From the IMG/VR virus record IMGVR_UViG_3300043313_001732, positions 1 through 25,632 of that record: a stretch of 25,632 nt of DNA. One strand, 5' to 3'. The notes under the pieces are model-generated. The model did no database searches. It saw only the letters and a program-made list of their open reading frames with translations, and was not told the origin of the DNA. The DNA is from a virus. The translations under genes were made by a program, and so were the position numbers. Position 1 is the stretch's first letter; each line of letters opens with the position of its first letter. Shown here in pieces: positions 7,356 through 14,477 of this stretch.

Positions 7356-7613
7356 CTAGTAGCCCCTCTCGCGGTAGCGCTTGGGCTGCTTGTCAGCCGG
7401 CCAGTCGGGCGGGTAGACGTCTTCCTTGAAGCCTTCGCCGGGGCTCCATTCGTCTTCGTCGCTGCCCCGAGCCCAGCCGTTGTCGACCTGTAGGGCCTTG
7501 TGGTGGCCGCGGTGTTCCTCGCCGAAGACGGCGATCCCGGCCGACTCGTAGCCGCGCAGCATCCCCATCTCCACTTTGCAGTCGAGACAACGGGCAGAGA
7601 GGTTGAGGCCCAT
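7356..7613 (-). CDS. Small hypothetical protein with one CxxC
   Basis: The ATG follows the upstream stop without a gap. The 85 residues include CLDCKVEMGMLRG near the start and a hydrophilic, Trp/Tyr/Pro-containing C-terminus (EDVYPPDWPADKQPKRYRE). It may bind zinc together with histidines at about 34-38. No family is recognised. Confidence 0.65.
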   Translation of the reverse strand: MGLNLSARCLDCKVEMGMLRGYESAGIAVFGEEHRGHHKALQVDNGWARGSDEDEWSPGEGFKEDVYPPDWPADKQPKRYRERGY

Positions 7614-7964
7614 CTACGACACCCACCTTCGGCCGGTGCCGCCACAGTGTTCGCAGCCGGCGGCGTCGCAGTCGGGGCAGGGCGCGGTGCGCCGCGGCTC
7701 CTCGTCGAACTTGACCACGGCGAAGCGACGTTGGCGCGCGGTCGGGTCGATCCGCTTGCCGTCCTCGGTGAGAGCGGCGATGCCCTTGGTGTGGAGATCC
7801 TCGAGCGCGAGCGCGGCCTCCTCCTCGTTCGCCGCGGTGGCGACGATGAAGAGTTCGGTCGCGTAGGTGCGGCCGCTTCGCTGCCCGGCCATGAAGCTGA
7901 CTCGAGGGCCGCCCTCGAAGAACCTGCGCTGCACCGGGTGAAGGCGGAAGTCCCTGGGTTCCAC
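7614..7964 (-). CDS. Small protein with terminase-like P-loop remnant and DnaJ-like zinc finger
   Basis: This is the first gene of the leftward middle operon. It starts with GTG only about 7 nt after the -10 box, so its message is probably leaderless. The 116 residues fall into two parts. Residues 9-37 (PVQRRFFEGG...VSFMAGQRSGRTYAT) resemble the N-terminus of large terminases, with a Walker A-like AGQRSGRT in which the catalytic Lys is Arg32. The terminase of this phage reads VGGNRSGKSTAT at the matching place. Residues 96-110 are CPDCDAAGCEHCGGTG, a four-cysteine finger like half of the DnaJ zinc domain. There is no Walker B, so ATP hydrolysis is unlikely. It may be a regulator or decoy derived from a P-loop protein; this is inference. 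Confidence 0.7.
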   Translation of the reverse strand: MEPRDFRLHPVQRRFFEGGPRVSFMAGQRSGRTYATELFIVATAANEEEAALALEDLHTKGIAALTEDGKRIDPTARQRRFAVVKFDEEPRRTAPCPDCDAAGCEHCGGTGRRWVS

Positions 7965-7965
7965 G

Positions 7966-8003
7966 GCGAGGACCCTAGCAAATACGTGTACACATGGTAG
8001 GCT
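7966..8003. promoter_or_regulatory. Divergent promoter region around one GTGTACAC palindrome
   Basis: The palindrome GTGTACAC is at 7986-7993. Leftward, a perfect TAGGGT -10 box occupies 7977-7972, 8 nt from the palindrome, and the GTG start of the leftward operon is at 7964; this predicts leaderless translation. Rightward, TAGGCT (7998-8003) could serve the 8052 unit, but it is only 4 nt from the palindrome, so its use is less certain. One bound protein could thus control both directions. Confidence 0.6.
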
Positions 8004-8051
8004 GCCGCGATCCCGGCGTCAGGAACCGGGGCTACCGAAGGAGATCCAGCA

Positions 8052-8186
8052 ATGGCAACCGTCACCGCGAAATGCGTGGCCTGCGAAGCGCAGCGCCAGA
8101 TCAAGGAAGGCGAGGTCAAACCCGGCGAGCAGCCGATGTGCGAGAAGTGCGGCTCGCCGATGATCGCGATCGGAGCGAAATCGTGA
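8052..8186 (+). CDS. Very small zinc-ribbon protein
   Basis: This 44-residue protein is preceded by AAGGAGA (8038-8044). It contains two knuckles, KCVACEA and MCEKCGSPM, which together make a complete four-cysteine zinc ribbon. It resembles the DUF5679-type mini-ribbons of actinobacterial phages. It is translationally coupled to the recombinase (GTGA), so it may be a small partner, but no role is known. Confidence 0.75.
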   Translation: MATVTAKCVACEAQRQIKEGEVKPGEQPMCEKCGSPMIAIGAKS

Positions 8187-8785
8187 GCTCCCGACCCGAT
8201 CTCGTCACCCCCTGGGCCGACCGAGAGGAACTGCGCAAGCTGCTCCTCGCCGCCCGCGATAACCACCCGCGCGACTTTCTGCTCGTCGCCCTCCTCGGCC
8301 TCAACGGCCTGCGCGTCTCCGAGGCAATCGAGGCCGATGCCGAGGATCTCGGTAGCTCCGGCGGGCACCGCACCCTCCACGTGGTGCGCAAGGGCCGCAA
8401 GCGCGGCGTCGTGCCGCTGGCGCCGGTCGTCTGCACGTCGATCGACGAGTTCCTCGCAGGACGCACGGAGGGGCCGCTCCTGCCGCGCCTACACGCCTCC
8501 GGGGCGGTGTTGGAGCCCTTGGTCGGGATCTCCCGGCAGACGGCCTGGGATCGCGTCAAGGCCCTGGCTGACTGGATCGGCGTCAACCCCGACCTCTCGC
8601 CCCACTCCCTACGGCGCAGCTTCGTCACCCTCGCCTTGCAGGACGGGGCGCCGCTGCATCAGGTGCAGCTCGCGGTCGGCCACGCCTCGCCGACGACGAC
8701 GATGATCTACATGAAGGACGCGGGTGGCCTCGAGCACAACCCGACCTTCGAGTTGGCTGACTCTCTACTTCGAGTGGAGGGTTAG
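8183..8785 (+). CDS. Tyrosine recombinase, catalytic domain only
   Basis: The start is GTG in the GTGA overlap; longer upstream frames cross the promoter region. The 200 residues form a phage integrase/XerC-D catalytic domain with the full set of active-site residues. These are Arg44 (NGLRVSEA), Lys70 (VVRKGRKR), His141 and Arg144 (PHSLRRSF), His167 (VGHASPTTT) and the nucleophile Tyr176 (MIYMKD). The usual N-terminal core-binding (SAM-like) and arm-binding domains, about 100-180 residues, are missing. It may integrate the phage, resolve multimers or invert DNA. No excisionase, repressor or adjacent attachment site is visible. Confidence 0.92.
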   Translation: MSSRPDLVTPWADREELRKLLLAARDNHPRDFLLVALLGLNGLRVSEAIEADAEDLGSSGGHRTLHVVRKGRKRGVVPLAPVVCTSIDEFLAGRTEGPLLPRLHASGAVLEPLVGISRQTAWDRVKALADWIGVNPDLSPHSLRRSFVTLALQDGAPLHQVQLAVGHASPTTTMIYMKDAGGLEHNPTFELADSLLRVEG

Positions 8786-8787
8786 GG

Positions 8788-9030
8788 ATGGGCTTGCCGA
8801 GGGGGACCTGCATCGTCTGCGGTCAGGACGTCGCGATGCGCAACAACGGCGTCACCCGCGAACACCGGAAGCGGATCGACCCGAAGCTCGTGGGCGGCAA
8901 GTGCTCGGGCTCGGCGATGCGCTCGAGGGAGAGGATCGACGCGAAAGCCGATGCGAGTGTGGCCGAGCGAGAGGCCGCGGCTGCCTCGCCGGTCGTGCTC
9001 CTCCGGCCAGCTTCGGAGCCGGTGCCGTGA
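8788..9030 (+). CDS. Small hypothetical protein with CxxC knuckle
   Basis: GGAGGG (8776-8781) precedes the ATG. The 80 residues open with GTCIVCGQDVAM (Cys8, Cys11) and later have H26 and C39, so a small treble-clef zinc site is possible. The C-terminal half is an Ala/Glu-rich helix. It lies between the recombinase and a membrane protein in one coupled unit. Confidence 0.7.
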   Translation: MGLPRGTCIVCGQDVAMRNNGVTREHRKRIDPKLVGGKCSGSAMRSRERIDAKADASVAEREAAAASPVVLLRPASEPVP

Positions 9031-9260
9031 GCCGCCTGCTCGATACCGAGTGGGGCTTCCCGGCCCTCTACTTCGGGGCCGCGATCCTGATCTGCCTCGC
9101 CCTGTGGGCGGTGGGCGACGGGCGCGGCCCCAACGCCTTCCGCGAAGAAGTGAAGGCGGCCAAGATCCTGCTCGTCGATCGAGGGGAGCTCGGCGTCGAC
9201 TCGGCGCTGCGCACCCTCGACCCGGACGCCGTCGCTCGAGCCGAAAGCACGGTGCCGTGA
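9027..9260 (+). CDS. Small single-pass membrane protein
   Basis: This 77-residue protein starts at GTGA. A hydrophobic segment at about 10-29 (FPALYFGAAILICLALWAVG) is followed by a charged cytosolic helix. No family is recognised. It is coupled to its neighbours on both sides by GTGA. Confidence 0.7.
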   Translation: MSRLLDTEWGFPALYFGAAILICLALWAVGDGRGPNAFREEVKAAKILLVDRGELGVDSALRTLDPDAVARAESTVP

Positions 9261-9424
9261 AGCGCCCTTTTGACTGGCGCCGCGACTGCCCCGGTGACGT
9301 CGCGAAAGTGTGGCCGCCGGTCGCCGGCAGCGGTCGCGGCAAGGAGCTTTCGACGGAGGCGGTTGAAGAAGCTCGCCGCAAAATGCAGGGTCGCGGGTTG
9401 ACTCGTCGGGAGCGGCCAGCGTAG
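9257..9424 (+). CDS. Very small basic hypothetical protein
   Basis: This 55-residue protein starts at GTGA. It is basic (KRPFDWRRDCPGD, ARRKMQGRGLTRRERPA). It is the last gene before a terminator. Only coupling and codon use support it. Confidence 0.6.
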   Translation: MKRPFDWRRDCPGDVAKVWPPVAGSGRGKELSTEAVEEARRKMQGRGLTRRERPA

Positions 9425-9458
9425 GTTCTCCTCGCCTCGCCTCTCCCTGCCGGTCAGT

Positions 9459-9493
9459 AAAACGGGTCGTCCTTCGGGGCGGCCCGTTTCTTT
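9459..9493 (+). terminator. Rho-independent terminator
   Basis: AAACGGG pairs with CCCGTTT, with an inner CGTCC/GGGGCG region across a TTCG loop, followed by CTTT. It separates the recombinase unit from the replication operon. Confidence 0.88.
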
Positions 9494-9556
9494 CCGTCCG
9501 ACGCGGCCACCATCTTCCCCGCCGTGATTCAGGGTCACAGAGCGGTGGAGGAGTAG

Positions 9557-10294
9557 ATGGCCGGCAAGGTCGTCGGCTGGGCCTTCGAGCAGAGCCGAGA
9601 GCGCGAGCTCTCCCCCACGCAGCGCTTCATCCTCGTCGCCTACGCCGACAACGCCGCCGAAGCTGACGGCAAGTGCTGGCCCGACAAGGAGGAGATCGTC
9701 GAGAAGACGGGCTACTCCCAGGCAACGGTCTACCGGGCGATCAAGGAGCTCGAAGCCGCGGCGCTGATCGACTTCACCGAGGACTCGAAGGGCCGACCCT
9801 GCGCCTATTTGTCGGTCCCCTGGTTTTCTCACAGTGAGAAAGACGATTCTCAGGCTGAGAAAAATAATTCTCACAGTGAGAAAAGCACTAATAAGGGAAC
9901 CGTCAAGGAACCGTCACAGAGGAAGCGACCGAAAAAAAAGGTAGGGGGAAAAGTCGTTTCCGACGACGAGTTCGATCTCGCTGCTGCTGTTGTTTCGCTG
10001 TTCAATAGTTCCGCCGGCACCGAGCTCACGACCGAGGCGCACCTGACCCCGATCGTCGGCCGCATTCGCGAACGGCCGAAGCTGACCGCGGAGCAGCACG
10101 GCAAGATCGTCGAGGCGGTCTTCGCGGGCGAGCATTGGTGGACCGGGCCGCCGACGCCGAAGATCATCTACGGCAACCCCGCGATCTTCGAGCAGTCGAT
10201 CGAGCTGGCCCGCGACCGGGCGAAGAAAGCCACCAAGCGCTTCGACGTCAACGCCGAGGCTGAGCGCATCCGCCGCGAGCAGGGGCTTGGCTGA
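9557..10294 (+). CDS. Winged-helix replication initiator-like protein with embedded iterons
   Basis: GGAGGAG precedes the ATG. The 245-residue protein has an N-terminal winged helix-turn-helix (about 18-80: LSPTQRFILVAYAD, KEEIVEKTGYSQATVYRAIK), as in phage Rep/O-like proteins. A linker (91-130) holds three copies of a seven-residue repeat (SHSEKDD, SQAEKNN, SHSEKST) and then a basic stretch. The C-terminal domain has the Trp-Trp...TPK pattern seen in replisome-organiser C-termini. It is directly followed by DnaB, which the protein would load at the origin. The repeat is forced by DNA palindromes in the gene, so this gene probably contains its own origin, as lambda O does. A transcription regulator is the alternative. 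Confidence 0.82.
   Translation: MAGKVVGWAFEQSRERELSPTQRFILVAYADNAAEADGKCWPDKEEIVEKTGYSQATVYRAIKELEAAALIDFTEDSKGRPCAYLSVPWFSHSEKDDSQAEKNNSHSEKSTNKGTVKEPSQRKRPKKKVGGKVVSDDEFDLAAAVVSLFNSSAGTELTTEAHLTPIVGRIRERPKLTAEQHGKIVEAVFAGEHWWTGPPTPKIIYGNPAIFEQSIELARDRAKKATKRFDVNAEAERIRREQGLG
9825..9916 (+). repeat. Putative replication origin: three palindromic iterons plus low-GC flank
   Basis: Three 15-bp perfect palindromes lie at 9826-9840, 9847-9861 and 9868-9882. They are TTCTCACAGTGAGAA, TTCTCAGGCTGAGAA and TTCTCACAGTGAGAA again. Their starts are exactly 21 bp apart, two helical turns, so bound proteins would face the same side. An 11-bp-period direct repeat (GGAACCGTCA twice, 9896-9916) and a stretch with A-runs to about 9945 follow, the most AT-rich part of the window. 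This fits an initiator-bound iteron array beside an unwinding element. Confidence 0.75.
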
Positions 10295-11706
10295 TGGGCC
10301 GCGTGACCCGAAGTGTCGGCGGCCCGCCTCCGACTTCCCCGCCGGTCCAAGTGCCGCCGCAGAACATTGAGGCCGAGGAGGCGGTGATCGGCGCCATGCT
10401 TGTCGCGCAGCCGGCGATCAAACGGGTCCGCGGCGACGTCGGCTTGGTGGCCGCGCACTTCTACCTCGACAAGCACCGGCTGATCTTCGAGGCGATCTGC
10501 TCCGTCGCCGATCGCAATGGCACCGCCGACGAGCTGATGGTCAACGAGGAGCTCACCCGGCGCCAGAAGATCGACGAAGCCGGCGGCAAGCACTACGTCT
10601 CCGAGCTCGCCGCCAAGGTCCCTGCCGCCGGCAACGCCGGTCACTACGCCGAGATCGTCCTGCTCAACGCGCAGCTCCGGGCGAAGCTCCACGGCGGCCA
10701 GCTCATTCAGCAAGGCGTCTTCGAGGACGACCCCGAGAAGCAGGCCGAGATGATCCGCGACGGGCTCGAGCTCGCCACCGCCGACTTCACGGTGGACTCC
10801 GAAGTGACGTCGGGCGAGGCGATCCTCTCCGAGCTCTTCGACTACTTCGACACCCAGGAAGAGGGCGACGTCTTCGAGTTGCCCTGGCCGGATCTCAACG
10901 ACTGCGTGATCGGCGGCTTCCGCCGCAAGCAGATGTCGGTGCTGGCCGGGTGGACCGGAATGGGGAAGAGCTGGGTGCTCGATCAGATGCTCGCCGCCTT
11001 CACCGCGCAGGGCTACAAATGCGGCCTCTTCGCGACGGAGATGGGGCGCGAGGAGAGGGCGGCCAGGTGGTTGACGTCGGAGACGGCGGTGCCGCTCGAA
11101 AAGATCATGCGCAACCGCCTCGAGCCGAAGGATATGAAGCGGCTGCTTGAGGCGGCCAACAAACATCAGGCCCTCCCCTTCGACTACTTCGAGGCGTTCG
11201 ATTGGAGCGCCGACAAGATCGCCGAACGGGCGATGTACGGCGATTACGACATCGTCGCGATCGACCCGATCACCGAAATTCCCGGCTTCGAGAAAACCGA
11301 GCTCGCCGCTGCGATCACCCGGCGACTGGCCCGGCTCGCCTCGAGGGCCGAGTGCCACGTGATCGCCGTCGCCCACTTGAACCGGAACCGGCTGCGTGAC
11401 CCGAAGGGAGTGAAGCCGCGGCCGCTCTGCCTCGACCTCAAGGGCTCGGGCTCCCTCGAAACGCTGGCCCACGCCGTGCTCTTCCTGCACCGCAGCCAGG
11501 ACGAAGACGCGAACGTGCTGCCCGAGGGCGAGCTCTACTTCGACAAGGTCCGCAACGGCCTCAAGAAGTCGTTGCCGGTCTACCAAAACAGCCGCACCCA
11601 CCTCTTCTATCGACTGACGCCGCCACCGAAACATGAGCAGTCGGCGCTCGAGGTCGGCAACGTCGCGGAGCCGCCGCCCGGACACGACCAACGGAGGGAC
11701 GACTGA
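10294..11706 (+). CDS. dnaB: Replicative DNA helicase, DnaB family
   Basis: The start shares one base with the previous stop (TGATG). The 470 residues have the DnaB N-terminal domain (about 20-160, beginning PPQNIEAEEAVIGAML) and a RecA-like motor. Motor motifs are the Walker A GWTGMGKS (219-226), Walker B DIVAIDP (319-325), AVAHLNR (358-364) and the SGSLET motif near 385. The last 40 residues are proline-rich and poorly ordered. It unwinds DNA at the fork, most likely after loading by the upstream initiator. No separate DnaC-like loader with a Walker motif is present in the operon. Confidence 0.95.
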   Translation: MGRVTRSVGGPPPTSPPVQVPPQNIEAEEAVIGAMLVAQPAIKRVRGDVGLVAAHFYLDKHRLIFEAICSVADRNGTADELMVNEELTRRQKIDEAGGKHYVSELAAKVPAAGNAGHYAEIVLLNAQLRAKLHGGQLIQQGVFEDDPEKQAEMIRDGLELATADFTVDSEVTSGEAILSELFDYFDTQEEGDVFELPWPDLNDCVIGGFRRKQMSVLAGWTGMGKSWVLDQMLAAFTAQGYKCGLFATEMGREERAARWLTSETAVPLEKIMRNRLEPKDMKRLLEAANKHQALPFDYFEAFDWSADKIAERAMYGDYDIVAIDPITEIPGFEKTELAAAITRRLARLASRAECHVIAVAHLNRNRLRDPKGVKPRPLCLDLKGSGSLETLAHAVLFLHRSQDEDANVLPEGELYFDKVRNGLKKSLPVYQNSRTHLFYRLTPPPKHEQSALEVGNVAEPPPGHDQRRDD

Positions 11707-12260
11707 TGCTCGAGAAGTCCGACGCCCAGCACAAACGGGAAGCCGCGCGGGAGGGGGAGAAGCCGCCGAAGCGGAAGCGGAGATCCCCGATCACCCTGAT
11801 CCCAGGGACCGGCGGCAGGTCCTTCTCGAGGAAGCGTCGCGTCGTGATCGACGACTCGCCGCCGGCATCCGACGATCCCGCTCGGCTCCTCCGCGCCAGC
11901 CCCCACAGCACCGACTACAAGAAGATCCGCGACAGCTTCGACGAGGAAGGGGTGCCGCACGACGTCGGTGATCCCGCCGCGATCGCCGAGGCCGGGGAGG
12001 AGAGCGGCTACACGTCCTCGCCGAGCTCGGCCCTCTCCGGCGAGCCCGAGGCGATCTCGAAAGAGGCCCAGGAAGAAATCACCCGCCGGGCTCGAGAGAA
12101 AAAGGAGCGGGTCGTAATGTCGCCCCTCTACGAGATCGACAAGCTGCTCGAGAAGCTCGAAGCCGCCGGCCACTACAAGCCGGGGAAGATCCGGTTCATT
12201 CGCAAGTTGCTCAACCAGCTCGGCGAGGATGCGATGCGGTCGGCGGTCGATTCCGAGTGA
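11706..12260 (+). CDS. Hypothetical protein downstream of the helicase
   Basis: The start overlaps the helicase stop by one base (TGATG). The 184 residues start with a Lys/Arg-rich stretch (EKPPKRKRRSPITL) and have an acidic, Ser/Pro-rich middle that is probably disordered. They end in a compact helical domain (about 137-184: SPLYEIDKLLEKLEAAGHY, KIRFIRKLLNQLGEDAM). By position it might help load DnaB or bind single-stranded DNA, but no motif shows this. Confidence 0.75.
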   Translation: MLEKSDAQHKREAAREGEKPPKRKRRSPITLIPGTGGRSFSRKRRVVIDDSPPASDDPARLLRASPHSTDYKKIRDSFDEEGVPHDVGDPAAIAEAGEESGYTSSPSSALSGEPEAISKEAQEEITRRAREKKERVVMSPLYEIDKLLEKLEAAGHYKPGKIRFIRKLLNQLGEDAMRSAVDSE

Positions 12261-12514
12261 GTCCCTCGGCCGAGCGAGTCCAATGCCCCTTCTGCCTCGG
12301 GCACCCGAGGATCAAAAGCGACGGCACGATGTACGCCCACGACTACGGGCGCCCCGGTCTGCGGAAGCGCTGCCCCGGTGCTGGCCGCACCAAGGAGGAG
12401 GCGAAGGCCGAGCGCGAGGCCGCAAAGAGCGAGGGTCGGCGACCCACCGTTCTGTCCGGCCAGCCGGACAAGGTTGATCGCCCCAGCGAAGTGCGACCCG
12501 AGGACATCTTCTAA
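12257..12514 (+). CDS. Small zinc-finger protein
   Basis: This 85-residue protein starts at GTGA. VQCPFCLGHPRIK (CxxC), a downstream YAHDYG and RKRCPGAG give a likely C-C-H-C zinc site. A charged helix and a proline-rich tail follow. It is part of the replication operon and may bind nucleic acid. Confidence 0.72.
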   Translation: MSPSAERVQCPFCLGHPRIKSDGTMYAHDYGRPGLRKRCPGAGRTKEEAKAEREAAKSEGRRPTVLSGQPDKVDRPSEVRPEDIF

Positions 12515-12724
12515 ATGAGCGCGACCTGCAAGGACTGCAAAGAGACGATCCATTGGGCGGCGATCGACGGCCGCTCGCTCCCCTTCGAGCGCTGCCAGAT
12601 CGACAACCCCGGCGCCGTCTCGATCTACAAGCACGGCGGCACCTACCGCGCCGCCCCCCACCGAGGCCACCCCCACGTGCAGGCATATCGCCGGCACCAA
12701 TGCAGGAAGAGGAGATCCAAATGA
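12515..12724 (+). CDS. Small zinc-binding hypothetical protein
   Basis: The ATG follows the upstream TAA without a gap. The 69 residues have a TCKDCKETIHWAAIDGRS start and a HQCRKRRSK end. Paired cysteines, several histidines and a basic tail fit a small treble-clef protein that touches nucleic acid. The stop overlaps the nuclease start (ATGA). Confidence 0.72.
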   Translation: MSATCKDCKETIHWAAIDGRSLPFERCQIDNPGAVSIYKHGGTYRAAPHRGHPHVQAYRRHQCRKRRSK

Positions 12725-13692
12725 CCGTTGCGCTGACCGTGCTCGAGGGGCTCCCCGAGCTGATCCCGTCCGACGTGCAGAACCTCGTCGACCAAGAGGA
12801 CCGCGAAGGCCGCGCCTCCCTCTCGCACTCGTCGCTCAACACCCAGCTCGCTTGCCATCAGCGCTACGCCTACAGCTACGTCGACAAGATCGAACCGATC
12901 GCCAGGGCGGCCAGCCTTCGCCTCGGCGGGGCCTTCGCCAAGGCGACCGAGACGGGCGACCCTGCGGACGGCGTCGCGAAGCTCTCCGCGGAAGCGACGA
13001 TCCTCACCCAAGAGGATCAGGACCGGCTCACCGTCGACTGCGCGATCGTCACCGGGGCGGCCAGGGCCTACCTCGCCGCTTACGGCCGGCACGAGCGGCG
13101 AGAGTTCGGCTACCGGGTCCGGCTTCGCAACCCCGACACCGGGGCCTACTCGCGCACCTTCGACCTCGAGGGCTACGCAGACGGGCTCACCGACGACTGG
13201 ATGCTGATCGAGGACAAGCTCGTAGGGCAGATGCAGGCGGTGGCGATCAAGCGGTTGAAGCTCGACCGGCAGCTCGCCCTCGAGTGCTACGGGATCTGGC
13301 GGGCGACCGGCCACGAGATCACCGACGTCTCCTACCGCTTCACCCGCAAGCCGTCGATCAAGCAGAAGAAAACGGAGACGGTCGAAGAGTACGCCGAGCG
13401 GGTCGAAGCCGACTACGCCGAGCGGCCCGAGTTCTATCTCGTCGAGGAGCCGATCACCCGCAGCGCCACCGACCTCGTGCGGATCGAGGCTGAGCTCTGG
13501 CAATGGGCCGCCCAGCGGCGGGAGGCGTCGAGGGCGCGGATCTACCCGCGCAACTCGAGCCATTGCCACGACTACGGCGGCTGCCCCTTCTTGCCGCTCT
13601 GCGTCGGCGACCCCGACGCGCCTTCCCTGTTCAAGGAGAAGGTCCGAAGTGACCGTAAACCCAGCACCCAAAACGAGGAGGACAACGCATGA
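12721..13692 (+). CDS. PD-(D/E)XK exonuclease, RecB/Cas4-like, with predicted Fe-S cluster
   Basis: The ATGA overlap sets the start, giving 323 residues. LSHSSLNTQLACHQRYAYSY near the N-terminus matches the RecB/Cas4 opening 'S...L..C..R'. The nuclease core is GYADG (Asp154) and LIEDKLVG (Glu164, Lys166). Four cysteines, Cys45 plus Cys282, Cys288 and Cys294 (CHDYGGCPFLPLC), are placed as in the 4Fe-4S cluster that staples AddB/Cas4-type nucleases. Next to a Sak4 ATPase and an SSB-like protein, it is the likely exonuclease of the phage recombination system, producing single strands for annealing. A Cas4-related defence role is less likely because no cas genes or arrays are seen. Confidence 0.9.
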   Translation: MTVALTVLEGLPELIPSDVQNLVDQEDREGRASLSHSSLNTQLACHQRYAYSYVDKIEPIARAASLRLGGAFAKATETGDPADGVAKLSAEATILTQEDQDRLTVDCAIVTGAARAYLAAYGRHERREFGYRVRLRNPDTGAYSRTFDLEGYADGLTDDWMLIEDKLVGQMQAVAIKRLKLDRQLALECYGIWRATGHEITDVSYRFTRKPSIKQKKTETVEEYAERVEADYAERPEFYLVEEPITRSATDLVRIEAELWQWAAQRREASRARIYPRNSSHCHDYGGCPFLPLCVGDPDAPSLFKEKVRSDRKPSTQNEEDNA

Positions 13693-14477
13693 CGCTCCCC
13701 ACGGAGAAGTCCGCGCCGTCGCTCTCCCCCGCTCGGATCAAGGCCCTCCTCTATGGGCCGCCGAAGATCGGGAAGAGCACGTTCGCATCGAAGATCAACC
13801 CCGACAAGACGCTCTTCATCGCGACCGAACCGGGCCTTGGCTCGCTCGAGGTCTACCAGGCGCCCGTCTCCAATTGGGAGGAGTTCCTTGCGGTCGGCCA
13901 GGAAATCGCCGAAGACGCGAAGAAGGGCAAGGACCGGCGCTTCGACGTGGTCGCCGTCGACACGGTCGACGAGCTCTACCGCTTCTGCTCCGACTACGTC
14001 TGCGCCCAGCTCGGGATCAAGCACCCGAGCGACGCCGAATACGGCAAGGGGTGGTCGGCCGTCGCCGACGAGTTCCGACTGCGGATCGGCAAGCTCGCCA
14101 ATCTGGGGCTCGGGGTGTGGTTCATCTCCCACGCCGAGGATCGCGAGGTCAAGAAGAAAGTCGGCTCGAAGACGGTCACGCAGCCGACCCTCTCCGGCCA
14201 GGCCCGCAAGTTCCTCGTCGGCTTTGTCGACTTCATCTTCCTCGCCGAGTGGGAGGGGGAGGAGGAGAAGAGCAAGCGGGTCCTGCGGACCCAGGGCGCC
14301 GAGCACCACGAGGCCGGCGGTCGTGTCCCCGAGGACTCTGCCCCCCTCCCCGATCCGCTTCCGCTCGACGCGGTGATCCTCCGCAAAGAGATGGCGAAGT
14401 CGCTGGCGCCGCCGGCCGCGCCCGAGTCCGAGCCCGAGAAGCCCAAACCCGCGAAACAGGAGAAGAAGACCAAATGA
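13689..14477 (+). CDS. Sak4-type RecA-like recombination ATPase
   Basis: This 262-residue protein starts at ATGA. A RecA-fold NTPase is shown by the Walker A YGPPKIGKST (22-31), Walker B FDVVAVDT (85-92) and ISHAEDRE (146-153). The spacing is that of phage Sak4/AAA_24 single-strand annealing ATPases. The last 50 residues are Pro/Glu/Lys-rich and disordered. Sak4 proteins work with an SSB-like partner, which here is the next gene. With the upstream exonuclease it makes a complete homologous recombination set. Confidence 0.9.
   Translation: MTLPTEKSAPSLSPARIKALLYGPPKIGKSTFASKINPDKTLFIATEPGLGSLEVYQAPVSNWEEFLAVGQEIAEDAKKGKDRRFDVVAVDTVDELYRFCSDYVCAQLGIKHPSDAEYGKGWSAVADEFRLRIGKLANLGLGVWFISHAEDREVKKKVGSKTVTQPTLSGQARKFLVGFVDFIFLAEWEGEEEKSKRVLRTQGAEHHEAGGRVPEDSAPLPDPLPLDAVILRKEMAKSLAPPAAPESEPEKPKPAKQEKKTK

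Noticed and set aside
9825-9882. CRISPR-like array, because three similar units are evenly spaced
   Set aside because: The units are only 15 bp with 6-bp gaps, lie inside a gene and are palindromic; they fit iterons instead.
10168-11691. Long leftward frame of 507 residues opposite the helicase
   Set aside because: It is the antisense shadow of dnaB; the plus-strand product has all helicase motifs.
12721-13692. Cas4 of a CRISPR system
   Set aside because: No repeats or other cas genes are present. The neighbours are recombination genes, so a phage exonuclease is more likely.
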